The notes under the pieces are model-generated. The model searched no databases and was not told where the DNA came from. It saw only the letters and a list, made by a program, of their open reading frames with translations. A stretch of 52,832 nt of DNA from NCBI GenBank assembly GCA_017482565.1, contig JAFUMO010000049.1, positions 1-52,832 on the forward strand, in the 5' to 3' direction. Made by a program: the position numbers and the translations under genes. This document shows, in pieces, positions 32,892-42,004 of this stretch (the first letter of the stretch is position 1; each line of letters begins with the position of its first letter). The stretch comes from Bacteroidales bacterium (GTDB lineage: Bacteria > Bacteroidota > Bacteroidia > Bacteroidales > UBA932).

Positions 32892-33692
32892 CTATTTGAT
32901 TTTACTGGTCATAGGACCTTTAAGATTCTTCCAACCAATCAGACGTCCCTGCACCTTGCCCACTATTATGGGCGACTCTATAAGCAGCGGCACCAGATTC
33001 TCATCATCCGTAACCCATATGTGCATGTCATCCTTGCCGGTAAACACGCTGCCGGCAACGAGCCTGACTGCAAACTTGAGGGTCCTGAATGTCCCCAACC
33101 CCTTTATCTTCTTTACCTCCTTGCCCAAATAGATGTAGTAGAAATTATACACATCATCATCTATGACAAAAGAGATTGGATTCTTCACCCCCACCTGTAT
33201 GCTGTCAAAATCCACGCACCTCACCTTATAGAAGAGCGCAGGGATATCAAACGTATGCCCGGTCCCCTGAAGGAGCGTATCCTTTGGGGTCCTGTCATAC
33301 TTCTGTATCTCGGCATCTATTGTATTGTCCTCATTGAAGCTGAATGTGTTCTTTATCCTGTACTTGCCCTCCTGGGTATTGCGGTAAAACCAGTGCGGCC
33401 TGAACGGATCCACACGGAACTTGCTCTCAAAGTGCTCCCTCACCCTGAAGATCATGTCATAGAACCTGTATGTCTTGCCGGTGATTACGCTATGGAACAG
33501 GCTGTCAGACCAGGTAAGGCTCGTGACCGCCTCCCCCACATCCGTATCCACAGACCCCCATTTATACTTCACCACATACGTGAGGCTCTCCCCATCCACA
33601 TAGGGCAGATCCTTTGGCTGCGCCGTAAGTGCACCTTTCCCCACAACAAGCAGGAACACCGCGGCTGCTATACAGACAAGGACCTTCTTCAT
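32892..33692 (-). CDS. DUF3108 domain exported protein
   Basis: A 266-residue protein with a cleavable signal (MKKVLVCIAAAVFLLVVGKG, ending near TAQ). Its beta-rich body shows DUF3108 features: GESLTYVVKYKWGSVDTDVG near the start and WVTDDENLVPLLIESPIIVG near the end. Members are periplasmic and of unknown function. It lies between dnaB (11 bases) and rseC (5 bases), so it is co-transcribed with both. Confidence 0.85.
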   Translation of the reverse strand: MKKVLVCIAAAVFLLVVGKGALTAQPKDLPYVDGESLTYVVKYKWGSVDTDVGEAVTSLTWSDSLFHSVITGKTYRFYDMIFRVREHFESKFRVDPFRPHWFYRNTQEGKYRIKNTFSFNEDNTIDAEIQKYDRTPKDTLLQGTGHTFDIPALFYKVRCVDFDSIQVGVKNPISFVIDDDVYNFYYIYLGKEVKKIKGLGTFRTLKFAVRLVAGSVFTGKDDMHIWVTDDENLVPLLIESPIIVGKVQGRLIGWKNLKGPMTSKIK

Positions 33693-33703
33693 ATACAGAA
33701 CCT

Positions 33704-35248
33704 TTAAAAATCACTGTTGTTACCAAATTCATCCACTGCAGGAGCCCCTCCAAAATCCCCCGCATATCCTCCTCCCGACAAGTCATTCTGAGGATACTTT
33801 GATTCGTATACCCCCTGTGCAGCATCACCCGGCATATCCAGAGCAGGGTCTGTGACATCCACAAAACGCACCTCCGAATTGCGGAACTTCATCTGCACGT
33901 CACACACCGAACCGTTACGGTGCTTGGCTATTATTATCTCCGTAAGTCCGGCCTGCGAAGGGTCCTCTGTCATCCCATAGTAATCAGGCCTGTGGATGAA
34001 CATTACAATATCAGCATCCTGTTCAATTGCACCTGACTCCCTCAGGTCACTTAACTGAGGCCTCTTTGCACCTCCCCTTGTCTCAACTGCACGGCTCAGC
34101 TGTGAGAGTGCAATTATAGGGATATTGAGCTCCTTGGCAATGGCCTTGAGCGAACGGGAGATTGAAGAAACCTCCTGTTCCCTCATTCCCTTCAGCTCCG
34201 GAGGCCCGGTCATCAGCTGAAGGTAATCTATCACTATCAGCTTCACCCCCGCATTGGCCACGAGCCGCCTGGCCTTGGAGCGGAACTCATATATGGAAAG
34301 GGAAGGTGTATCATCTATATATAACGGAGCCTGGGACAACTGGTTCAACCTGCTGTTCAACTGCTCCCACTCATACGGTTCAAGCTTCTTTCCACCCCTG
34401 ATCTTCTCTGCTGAGAGGCCGGTCTCGCTCACCATAAGACGCTTTACAAGCTGCACAGACGACATCTCCAATGAGAACACCGCCACAGGCACCTTGTGTT
34501 CCACCGCCATATTTCTGGCCATCGTAAGTACAAATGCAGTCTTACCCATTGCTGGACGGGCAGCTATGATGATAAGGTCAGACGCCTGCCATCCGTATGT
34601 TACACGGTCTATTCCTGTATACCCGCTCGGCACGCCGCTGAGCCCGTCTGTCCTCTCCTGAACAGACTGCAGCTCATCAATGGCCTCGTTTAGGATATCC
34701 TTCACCTGCTGAGTCTCCTTCTTCATGTTCTTTTCAGCCAGGTTGAAAAGCTTCTGCTGTGTAGAATCAAGCAGATCATCCACAGTTATTGTATCATCAT
34801 ACGATTTTTTCTGCACCTCATAGGAGATGGAGATCATCTCCCTCTGTATATATTTCTGCAGAAGCACCTTTGTATGGAAATCCAGGTGTGCCGCAGCACC
34901 TATCCTCATGCTCAGCTGGCTGAGATAATACGGACCTCCTGCCACCTCCAGGTCATCTGTCTTGGCAAGTTCCTGGGCTACCGTAAAGATATCTATGGGT
35001 GCATGCTTGGCTGCAAGGGATGAAATTGCCTTGTATATCTTCCTGTTTGCCTCCTTGTAGAAGCACTCAGGATTGAGCATGTCCAGGACATCAGCCACTG
35101 AATTGGGCTCAAGCAGAAGCGCACCCAACACAGCCTCCTCAATATCCAGGGCCTGAGGCGGTTTCTTGCCGCTCTCCAGTCCTATCAGTTCAAGATTCTT
35201 TATCTGATTGGAGCCTTGCGCCCCCCTGTTTCCAAAGCTTTTTGCCAT
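33704..35248 (-). CDS. dnaB: Replicative DNA helicase DnaB
   Basis: The hexameric helicase that unwinds the fork and recruits primase. The 514-residue form starts at MAKSFGNRGAQGSN; the frame is open 34 codons further upstream but runs into the preceding terminator. N-terminal domain PQALDIEEAVLGALLLEP, linker, then the RecA-like motor with Walker A ARPAMGKTAFVL, Walker B LIVIDYLQLM, and IIALSQLSRAVETR. The acidic Gly-rich tail (GGGYAGDFGGAPAVDEFGN) is usual for Bacteroidota. No intein. It heads a transcript running into DUF3108 and Rnf genes. Confidence 0.97.
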   Translation of the reverse strand: MAKSFGNRGAQGSNQIKNLELIGLESGKKPPQALDIEEAVLGALLLEPNSVADVLDMLNPECFYKEANRKIYKAISSLAAKHAPIDIFTVAQELAKTDDLEVAGGPYYLSQLSMRIGAAAHLDFHTKVLLQKYIQREMISISYEVQKKSYDDTITVDDLLDSTQQKLFNLAEKNMKKETQQVKDILNEAIDELQSVQERTDGLSGVPSGYTGIDRVTYGWQASDLIIIAARPAMGKTAFVLTMARNMAVEHKVPVAVFSLEMSSVQLVKRLMVSETGLSAEKIRGGKKLEPYEWEQLNSRLNQLSQAPLYIDDTPSLSIYEFRSKARRLVANAGVKLIVIDYLQLMTGPPELKGMREQEVSSISRSLKAIAKELNIPIIALSQLSRAVETRGGAKRPQLSDLRESGAIEQDADIVMFIHRPDYYGMTEDPSQAGLTEIIIAKHRNGSVCDVQMKFRNSEVRFVDVTDPALDMPGDAAQGVYESKYPQNDLSGGGYAGDFGGAPAVDEFGNNSDF

Positions 35249-35311
35249 AATTACCCGTTGAACCGGTAAATTTAAAATGTTTTTTAATTTGTTGCAATCT
35301 TCATACCATAC

Positions 35312-35359
35312 AAAAAACATCCTCTGCCTGCGGATATTTCCGTAAGACAAGAGGATGTT
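35312..35359 (-). terminator. Terminator of the zinc-ribbon gene unit
   Basis: Minus strand AACATCCTCT/AGAGGATGTT (35359-35350 with 35325-35316), perfect 10-base stem with a long loop that has a smaller internal hairpin, followed by a run of T. It separates the envelope/MerR/Nif3 operon from dnaB. Confidence 0.75.
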
Positions 35360-35384
35360 GTGCTATGAATGCAGAAAAGCTCCG

Positions 35385-36206
35385 TTACTCGTTCTCAAAC
35401 TCCGGGCTGATAAGTATCCTGCCGCAATACTCACAAACAATAATCTTCTTGCTCAGGGCAATGTCAAGCTGCCTCTGAGGCGGTATCTTGTTGAAGCATC
35501 CGCCACACGCATCCCTCTTTACAGTTACAACCGCCAGTTTGTTCCTCAGATTTGAACGCACTTTCTTGTATGCATTGAGCATTCTCGGCTCAATCTGCTC
35601 CTGAAGCTCTTCAGACTGCTTGAGCAGCGCCTCCTCCTCCTTCTGTGTCTCCTCCACAATTGTCTCAAGCTCCTTCTTCTTGTTTTCAAGGTCAATCTCC
35701 CTTCCCTCCAAAGTTGAAGATGCAGTTGCAAGTGCCTCCTTCTTCTCAACGAGGGCCTTGCCTGTATCGTTTATCTTCTTCTCGGCAAGTTCTATCTCAA
35801 GCGTCTGGTACTCAATCTCTTTTGAGAGCGAATCATACTCCCTGTTATTCTTCACGTTGTTTCTCTGCGCCTCATACTTCTCTATCAGGGCCCTGCTGCC
35901 TGTTATATCCTGCTTCTTCTGGGCAACAAAAGCCTCGCCGTCACTGATCTCCTTCTCAAGATTTGCAATCCTGGTCTTCAGGCCCTCAATTGAATCCTCA
36001 AGGTCCTGAACCTCCAATGGAAGCTCTCCCCTCAAAAGGTAGATCTTGTCAATTTTGGTATCAGTCTGCTGCAATTTGTACAACAGGCGGAGCTTTGTCT
36101 CCATGCTTACATCTGTTCCCAGGTCTTTGGCAATCTGCAAAGATGTAAAAGTCTCTCCCTCAACCACTGGGGGAACAATTGTGCTGTTTTTCTTACTTGT
36201 AGCCAT
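35385..36206 (-). CDS. Coiled-coil C4-type zinc-ribbon protein
   Basis: A 273-residue cytoplasmic protein. A long antiparallel coiled coil spans about residues 40-210 (EKKINDTGKALVEKKEALAT and similar). A C-terminal zinc ribbon follows with two CxxC knuckles (ACGGCFNK ... VCEYCGRI). This matches the CT398/zf-RING_7 family, for which nucleic-acid binding or secretion-related roles have been proposed without firm proof. It follows the Nif3-like gene by 9 bases, a neighbourhood often conserved in Bacteroidota. Confidence 0.85.
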   Translation of the reverse strand: MATSKKNSTIVPPVVEGETFTSLQIAKDLGTDVSMETKLRLLYKLQQTDTKIDKIYLLRGELPLEVQDLEDSIEGLKTRIANLEKEISDGEAFVAQKKQDITGSRALIEKYEAQRNNVKNNREYDSLSKEIEYQTLEIELAEKKINDTGKALVEKKEALATASSTLEGREIDLENKKKELETIVEETQKEEEALLKQSEELQEQIEPRMLNAYKKVRSNLRNKLAVVTVKRDACGGCFNKIPPQRQLDIALSKKIIVCEYCGRILISPEFENE

Positions 36207-36215
36207 ATTTGAGCT

Positions 36216-36983
36216 TTAATAGTAGTATATAGGATTATTATTTTTTGTACTTTTTGAAACTGCAAAGTTAGGAAAATTTTTGGAAAGAATATTTGCAAAT
36301 ACATCAACAATGCCATATTCACTATAATAATGCCCTATATCAAGAACCATGAATCCCTCCTCACAATGGAATTCATGATATGGGACATCTCCGGTTATGT
36401 ATGCCTGCACCCCCTGGGCAATGGCATCTGTAATGAAGCCCTTGCCGCTGCCGCTGCTCACCGCCACCCTTGAAATTTTCCCTTCCGGAAGTGCGGATGT
36501 CCTCACCACATCAGCCCCGAACGCCTCCTTCACCTTCCTTACCAGTTCAGCCGGCTCAAGTTCCTGTGGCAGCATGCCGGTTATTCCAAGATTGTCGGGA
36601 GTAATGGGAGACCTCTCCACCAGCCCCATCTTGTCCGCCATAAGGGTATTTACCCCACCTTGGGCCTTGTCCATATTTGTATGGGCGGCATATATTGCTA
36701 TATCATTCCTGATTGCCTTGCAGATTATCCTTCCAAGCCTGTTTACAGGAGATATCTTCTTCACTCCGCCAAAAATGAGGGGATGATGGGTTATGATTAT
36801 GTCCGCCCCCATTTCCACTGCCTCATCCATCACCTCTTCTGTACAATCCAGGGCAAGGAGAGCCCTTGACACCTCACTATATGGATTGCCTACTGAAAAT
36901 CCGCAGTTGTCCCATTTCTCCTGATCACGCAGGGGGGCCAGCTCCTCTATGGGCCTTACCAGCTCAATTGCCTTCATTTCCAC
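36216..36983 (-). CDS. Nif3-like (YbgI/YqfO) dinuclear metal centre protein
   Basis: A 255-residue protein that forms a toroid hexamer with two-metal sites. Metal ligands appear in DIIITHHPLIFGG (two His), IAIYAAHTNMDKA (His and Asp) and the C-terminal GDVPYHEFHCEEG plus IGHYYSEYG region (His, Glu). It is the short form, lacking the central insert of YqfO-type proteins. GTP cyclohydrolase-like activity has been suggested for some members; the role is unknown. The start (36983, or the second ATG at 36977) overlaps the MerR-like gene by up to 20 bases. Confidence 0.92.
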   Translation of the reverse strand: MEMKAIELVRPIEELAPLRDQEKWDNCGFSVGNPYSEVSRALLALDCTEEVMDEAVEMGADIIITHHPLIFGGVKKISPVNRLGRIICKAIRNDIAIYAAHTNMDKAQGGVNTLMADKMGLVERSPITPDNLGITGMLPQELEPAELVRKVKEAFGADVVRTSALPEGKISRVAVSSGSGKGFITDAIAQGVQAYITGDVPYHEFHCEEGFMVLDIGHYYSEYGIVDVFANILSKNFPNFAVSKSTKNNNPIYYY

Positions 36984-37338
36984 CCTCCTTTCCCTTTGAA
37001 TCCAAAGCCGCAGAAATCCCCTGAAGCCTCTCCTTTATTGCTGTGAGCATGCTTATGACCTCAACCCTCTTGTCCTCCCCCGTAAGGTTATCCTTCATTC
37101 TCCTTGCAGCACCGTCCAGAGTCATCCCACGCTCCTTTACAAGATAATATATAACCTTGAAGTTGGCCATATCCTTTGCCGTAAAGAGGCGGTTCCCCTT
37201 CTTGTTCCTGGCAGGCTTTATGAAATCAGGGAACTTACCTGCCCAGAAACGGACAAGTGAAGGATTCACATCAAGTTCCTCCGAAACCTCCCCTATGGTA
37301 TAGTAGAGCTTTTCTATTGGCTTCTCCTTATATGGCAT
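36964..37338 (-). CDS. MerR-family transcriptional regulator
   Basis: A 124-residue regulator with an N-terminal MerR winged helix (KLYYTIGEVSEELDVNPSLV, then RFWAGKFPDFIKPARN and GNRLFTAKDM) and a short C-terminal helix for dimerisation. No effector-binding domain or Cys ligands are visible. Its targets are unknown. It lies in an operon between M23 peptidases (18 bases upstream) and the Nif3-like gene (overlapping). Confidence 0.9.
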   Translation of the reverse strand: MPYKEKPIEKLYYTIGEVSEELDVNPSLVRFWAGKFPDFIKPARNKKGNRLFTAKDMANFKVIYYLVKERGMTLDGAARRMKDNLTGEDKRVEVISMLTAIKERLQGISAALDSKGKEGGNEGN

Positions 37339-37356
37339 AACTTCAAGTTTTTGTTT

Positions 37357-38310
37357 CTAGTCCAGTGACTGTCCGGTATTTGCTACAATAATGGCCATAT
37401 CCCGGTACATCTGCGGGGTAAGGCTTGCAAAAAAATAGTTCATGGGGTCCATCACGGCACCATTGTGCCACACCTCATAGTGAAGGTGCGGTGCAAAAGA
37501 CATTCCGGACATCCCTATGGTGCCTATCACATCCCCCTGTTTCACCTTCTGCCTGCTCCTCACTTTCAATGAGCCCAGATTGTTGTATTTTGTAACATAC
37601 CCGTTCCCATGGTCAATCACTATGCTGTTGCCGTCCTTTTTCCCCATCCTGGTTGCAGTTTCAACAACACCGTCTGCAGCAGCAAGCACCTCTGTGCCGG
37701 AAGCTGCCAGCAGATCCATTCCAGTATGCATTGCAACTGTCTTGTAGAAAGGGTTCACCTTCCCACCTATGGATGCTCCGGACTGCCTGATAGTAAAGTC
37801 CCTTACTGGAACTATTGACGGGATTGACATCACCTGGGGCCCCAATGCCGCAAGGGCATCATTTATCTCCACAATTGAACTGTCCACCCTCAACATCCCC
37901 TCCTCAATTACCGACAGCCTCAGCTTGGAATCCTTCACTATGGCCTCCATCCTGGTTGTGTCTATCCCCTCAAAAAGGTTATAGTCCCCGGTGGTGGAAT
38001 ATACCGGCGGCTCCGCATTGAAAATGCTCCTGTATATCTCCTTATCCCTGTACTGGAGATTCTTGATTGTATTGTCAAGCACAACTATCCTCTCCTGCAG
38101 CTTCCAGTACTCCTCCTCCAGGATAGCCGTCTCACGGGCCAGCGCCCTCTCCTCCTCAGTGCTCACAAACAGGGAGAAGATTATATAATAAAGGATGGCA
38201 AGGAGTATGCTTATTATAAAATACCTGAATACTGCCTTTATCCACCCCTTAATGCCTCTCTTCTCTTCTACGAACTCGAGCTTTTCCCTATTGAACCTGT
38301 ATTTGCCCAT
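37357..38310 (-). CDS. Membrane-anchored M23-family (LytM-like) protein
   Basis: A 317-residue protein: cytoplasmic N tail, one transmembrane helix (FRYFIISILLAILYYIIFSL, ~29-50), a coiled-coil segment, then a C-terminal M23 domain. Zinc ligands are all present: H in TVAMHTGMDL, D in the same motif, and HLH in FAPHLHYEVWH. It is therefore a plausible active endopeptidase on peptidoglycan cross-links. It starts at the stop codon of the upstream M23 gene (one-base overlap). The pair presumably acts in cell-wall remodelling. Confidence 0.92.
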   Translation of the reverse strand: MGKYRFNREKLEFVEEKRGIKGWIKAVFRYFIISILLAILYYIIFSLFVSTEEERALARETAILEEEYWKLQERIVVLDNTIKNLQYRDKEIYRSIFNAEPPVYSTTGDYNLFEGIDTTRMEAIVKDSKLRLSVIEEGMLRVDSSIVEINDALAALGPQVMSIPSIVPVRDFTIRQSGASIGGKVNPFYKTVAMHTGMDLLAASGTEVLAAADGVVETATRMGKKDGNSIVIDHGNGYVTKYNNLGSLKVRSRQKVKQGDVIGTIGMSGMSFAPHLHYEVWHNGAVMDPMNYFFASLTPQMYRDMAIIVANTGQSLD

Positions 38311-39290
38311 CAGATAACGGATGTATGTTCACCATTCACACGAGGCCTCACCATGGCCATATATTCATCACCCTTTATATCCTGATTGTAGTAATTGAGC
38401 GGATTCACCCTGCGGTCCCTGTAAATCACCTCATAATGGAGATGCACACCTTTTGACTTGCCTGTGTTTCCCATAGTTGCAATCTGCTCTCCCCTCTCCA
38501 CAACATCGCCAACCTTCACCAGCATCTTCTGCAGATGGGCATATCTTGTCTTATAGCCGAAACCATGGTCAACCACAATCTCCCTGCCATATCCGAAGAA
38601 ACTGCTCCTCACCTCAACCACAGTGCCATTGCCTGCAGCATATATAGGCTCTCCCTTGTTTCCCGACAAATCTATTCCCTGATGCATCCTCAAGGCCCCT
38701 GAGAAAGGGTCCTTCCTGTATCCGAAAAGGCTTGAGAGACGTGCATTGTCCAGCGCCACAGGAGGGATAGCCGGAACACACTGCGCCATCTCATCCGCCC
38801 TCTTTGCCAGAAGCCCCACCTCATCATACGAACGGGACTGTACAAATGCCTTCTTGTAAATGACATCCATCCTCTTCACCGCATCCAGAAGGGCCGGCGA
38901 ATTGGATACCATCTCCAGATGGGCATATCTGTTCACCCCCCCGAAACCGGCCTCCCTCACATCCTGAGAAAGCTCCTCCATTCCAAATATGGGGCGATAG
39001 ATATTGTTGTCCCTCATCTGCAGTTCCTCCAGGGCCTGGTTGCTCTGCCCGAACTTTCTCTCCAGAAGCTCATATTTGGAGTTAAGCTCCACATATTTCT
39101 GCTTGAGGAGGATGGTCTTTGGGGCTTCAAGCCCGAAGTATTGGGTAAAGAGAAGATAGTAGCATGCAAACGCAGCCACGCTGAAGAGGAACAGCACGAA
39201 ACCCCTGGAAAACCTCGTTGCCAAAGGTGTCCTGTGCAGCTCATATGCGAGCGTCTGCTCATTCAATTCATATCTTTTCTTTCTGAACAT
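38310..39290 (-). CDS. Membrane-anchored M23-family (LytM-like) protein, first of a pair
   Basis: A 326-residue protein built like its neighbour: transmembrane helix (GFVLFLFSVAAFACYYLLF, ~30-50), coiled coil, then an M23 domain with LRMHQGIDLSGN and KGVHLHYEVIY holding the zinc ligands. Sequence similarity between the two suggests an old duplication. It heads the minus-strand operon M23-M23-MerR-Nif3-zinc ribbon, with a -7 element upstream, divergent from alaS. Confidence 0.92.
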   Translation of the reverse strand: MFRKKRYELNEQTLAYELHRTPLATRFSRGFVLFLFSVAAFACYYLLFTQYFGLEAPKTILLKQKYVELNSKYELLERKFGQSNQALEELQMRDNNIYRPIFGMEELSQDVREAGFGGVNRYAHLEMVSNSPALLDAVKRMDVIYKKAFVQSRSYDEVGLLAKRADEMAQCVPAIPPVALDNARLSSLFGYRKDPFSGALRMHQGIDLSGNKGEPIYAAGNGTVVEVRSSFFGYGREIVVDHGFGYKTRYAHLQKMLVKVGDVVERGEQIATMGNTGKSKGVHLHYEVIYRDRRVNPLNYYNQDIKGDEYMAMVRPRVNGEHTSVI

Positions 39291-39317
39291 CAGATAAAAA
39301 CCCTATTTTAACGGTTG

Positions 39318-39325
39318 CAAATATA
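39318..39325 (-). promoter_or_regulatory. -7 promoter element of the M23-MerR-Nif3 operon
   Basis: The minus strand reads TATATTTG, 27 bases upstream of the ATG at 39290. No good -33 element is visible in the AT-rich upstream sequence. Confidence 0.55.
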
Positions 39326-39345
39326 AAAAATAAAATTAAAAAGAT

Positions 39346-39353
39346 TATTTTTG
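39346..39353 (+). promoter_or_regulatory. -7 promoter element of alaS
   Basis: TATTTTTG matches TAnnTTTG, 16 bases before the first ATG (39370) and 22 before the second. The -33 element is not clear. Confidence 0.55.
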
Positions 39354-39369
39354 CACTCAATTTAATTGT

Positions 39370-41991
39370 ATGATTATGACATCAAACCAGATAAGAGAGT
39401 GTTTCTTGGAATTCTTCCGCTCTAAAAATCATACCATAGTTCCATCTGCACCTATGGTTGTGAAGAATGACCCTACCCTTATGTTTACAAACGCCGGCAT
39501 GAACCAGTTCAAAGACTGGTTCCTTGGCAACAGCGAGGTGAAATACCACAGGGTTGCCGATTCCCAGAAATGCCTCAGGGTAAGCGGCAAGCACAATGAC
39601 CTTGAAGAGGTGGGGCATGACACATACCACCACACCATGTTTGAAATGTTAGGCAACTGGAGTTTTGGTGACTACTTCAAGACTGAGGCCATAGACTGGG
39701 CTTGGGAACTCCTTACAGAAGTGTACAAGCTGGATAAGGAGAGGCTCTACGCAACAGTGTTTGAGGGATGTGAGCAGGACGGCGTGGCCATGGACCAGGA
39801 GGCGAAGGATGCATGGCTGAAACACCTTCCTGAAGAGCGCATCATTCTGGGCAACAGGAAAGACAATTTCTGGGAGATGGGTGAGACAGGACCTTGCGGC
39901 CCATGCAGCGAGATACACATTGACCTCAGGAGTGATGAAGAGAGGGCAAAGGTTCCGGGAGTTGAACTTGTAAACAAGAGCCACCACCTTGTTATAGAAA
40001 TATGGAACCTTGTATTCATGCAGTACAACAGGAAGGCAAACGGCACACTGGAGCCGCTTCCTCAGAAACATGTTGATACCGGTATGGGACTTGAAAGGCT
40101 CTGCATGGCACTACAGGGAAAGAAGAGCAACTATGATACGGATGTGTTCACCAACATGATATCTGAAATCTCACGCCTTACAGGTGTGGAGTACAAGGCT
40201 GACGGTGATACCGGCGTGGCAATGAGGGTGATTGCAGACCACATCAGGGCAATCAGCTTCTCAATTGCAGACGGCCAGCTCCCTTCAAACGTGAAGGCAG
40301 GATACGTAATAAGGAGGATACTCAGGAGAGCTGTACGCTACGCATACACATTCCTCAAGATGGATGAGCCGCTCCTGTGCAGGCTTGTACCTGCCCTGGT
40401 GGCGCAGATGGGCGATGCATTCCCTGAACTGAAGGCACAGCAGCAGATAGTAGAGAAGGTGATCAAGGAAGAGGAGGAGGCTTTCCTCAGAACCCTTGAC
40501 AAGGGAATCAGGCTGATGGACAATATCATCAGGAACAATGTCCGGAGCAAGACCGTATCGGGAAAGGATGCATTCGTGCTTTATGACACTTTCGGCTTCC
40601 CGATAGACCTTACCGAACTCATTGCCAAAGAGCACGGATATACCGTTGACCTGAAGGGTTTTGAGCAGGAGCTGCAGCAGCAGAAGAACCGCAGCCGTAA
40701 TGCCACCGCTGTGGAAGAAGGAGACTGGGTGGAGGTAAACCCGTATGCTGCAACCGAGTTTACAGGCTATGACAGTTCAGTTGAGGAAAATGTAAGGCTT
40801 CTGAAATACAGGACTGTAAAGGCAAAGAACAAGGAGACTGTACAGCTTGTGTTTGACAAGAGCCCATTCTATGCCGAAAGCGGCGGACAGGTTGGCGACA
40901 GCGGCTGGCTTGAATATGGTGACGGCAGCAAGGTGGAGATAATCAACACCATAAAGGAAAACGGCCTCCCGGTTCACATTGCCACTTCCGTACCTGCTGA
41001 CCCTCAGGCGACATTCACTGCCCGTATCAATCAGGAGCGCAGGCAGTCGGTTACAAACAACCATACGGCAACCCACCTGCTCCACAGGGCACTCAGGGAA
41101 CTGCTCGGCACACACATTGAGCAGAAGGGCTCCTCAGTGACCCCTAACGGATTCCGCTTTGACTTCTCGCACTTTGAGAAGATTGACAACGCAACCCTAA
41201 GGGAAGTTGAAAAGCTCGTAAACAAATACATAAGGGAGAACAGTCCAAGGACAGAGTTCCGCAACCTCCCTATAGAGGAGGCCAAGGCAAAAGGGGCTAT
41301 GGCACTGTTTGGGGAGAAATACGGTGATACAGTACGTGTTATCCAGTATGGCGATTCAATCGAGCTGTGCGGAGGAACCCATGTGGATGCAACCGGAAAC
41401 ATAGGATTCTTCAAGATAATTTCTGAGGGAGCCGTAGCTGCCGGAATCCGCAGGATTGAGGCAACTACCGGCAAGAATGCCGAGGACCTGCTCTACGCGG
41501 CTGAAGACATGATTATGCAGATAAAGTCATTCTTCAACAACACCCCTAACCTTACAGGTTCAATCAAGAAGCTCATTGCAGACAATGACTCACTGAAGAA
41601 GGGGGCCGAGGAATTCATGAAGGAGAGGGCCGCATCAATGAAGGATACCCTCATAAAAAATGCACAGCAGATCAACGGGTACAATGTAATGGCCATCAAG
41701 GGCCCTTTCATGCCTGAGGTGATAAAGAATGCAGCATTCCTCATCAAACAGGAGTGTACGGAGACCATTCTGGTTGCGGCCACCTATTTTGAGGAGAAGC
41801 CTACCCTCACCCTAATGTTCACAGATGACCTCGTGGCAAAAGGGGCCAATGCAGGAAAGATCATCAGGGAAGCTGCCAAACTGATAAACGGCGGCGGCGG
41901 CGGACAGCCTGGCCTTGCAACTGCCGGTGGCAAGAATATTGAAGGGTTGAATGAGGCTTTCAACAAATTGATGGAAGAAGCCGTAAAATAA
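39370..41991 (+). CDS. alaS: Alanyl-tRNA synthetase
   Basis: Charges tRNA-Ala and edits mischarged Ser/Gly. Full length at 873 residues. Class II motifs near the N terminus (SAPMVVKNDPTLMFTNAGMN; FEMLGNWSFGDYFK). The editing domain has HTATHLLHRAL and CGGTHVDATG (zinc ligands), and the C-Ala domain ends in GGGGGQPGLATAGG. ATG at 39370 or 39376. It begins a plus-strand run with the LptF/G permease, fmt and thiamine pyrophosphokinase. Confidence 0.98.
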   Translation: MIMTSNQIRECFLEFFRSKNHTIVPSAPMVVKNDPTLMFTNAGMNQFKDWFLGNSEVKYHRVADSQKCLRVSGKHNDLEEVGHDTYHHTMFEMLGNWSFGDYFKTEAIDWAWELLTEVYKLDKERLYATVFEGCEQDGVAMDQEAKDAWLKHLPEERIILGNRKDNFWEMGETGPCGPCSEIHIDLRSDEERAKVPGVELVNKSHHLVIEIWNLVFMQYNRKANGTLEPLPQKHVDTGMGLERLCMALQGKKSNYDTDVFTNMISEISRLTGVEYKADGDTGVAMRVIADHIRAISFSIADGQLPSNVKAGYVIRRILRRAVRYAYTFLKMDEPLLCRLVPALVAQMGDAFPELKAQQQIVEKVIKEEEEAFLRTLDKGIRLMDNIIRNNVRSKTVSGKDAFVLYDTFGFPIDLTELIAKEHGYTVDLKGFEQELQQQKNRSRNATAVEEGDWVEVNPYAATEFTGYDSSVEENVRLLKYRTVKAKNKETVQLVFDKSPFYAESGGQVGDSGWLEYGDGSKVEIINTIKENGLPVHIATSVPADPQATFTARINQERRQSVTNNHTATHLLHRALRELLGTHIEQKGSSVTPNGFRFDFSHFEKIDNATLREVEKLVNKYIRENSPRTEFRNLPIEEAKAKGAMALFGEKYGDTVRVIQYGDSIELCGGTHVDATGNIGFFKIISEGAVAAGIRRIEATTGKNAEDLLYAAEDMIMQIKSFFNNTPNLTGSIKKLIADNDSLKKGAEEFMKERAASMKDTLIKNAQQINGYNVMAIKGPFMPEVIKNAAFLIKQECTETILVAATYFEEKPTLTLMFTDDLVAKGANAGKIIREAAKLINGGGGGQPGLATAGGKNIEGLNEAFNKLMEEAVK

Positions 41992-42004
41992 CAGGAGCAG
42001 AAAA

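Noticed and set aside
33021-33707. 228-codon plus-strand frame opposite the DUF3108 gene
   Set aside because: Antisense shadow; composition unlike the neighbouring proteins and no promoter or ribosome-binding site.
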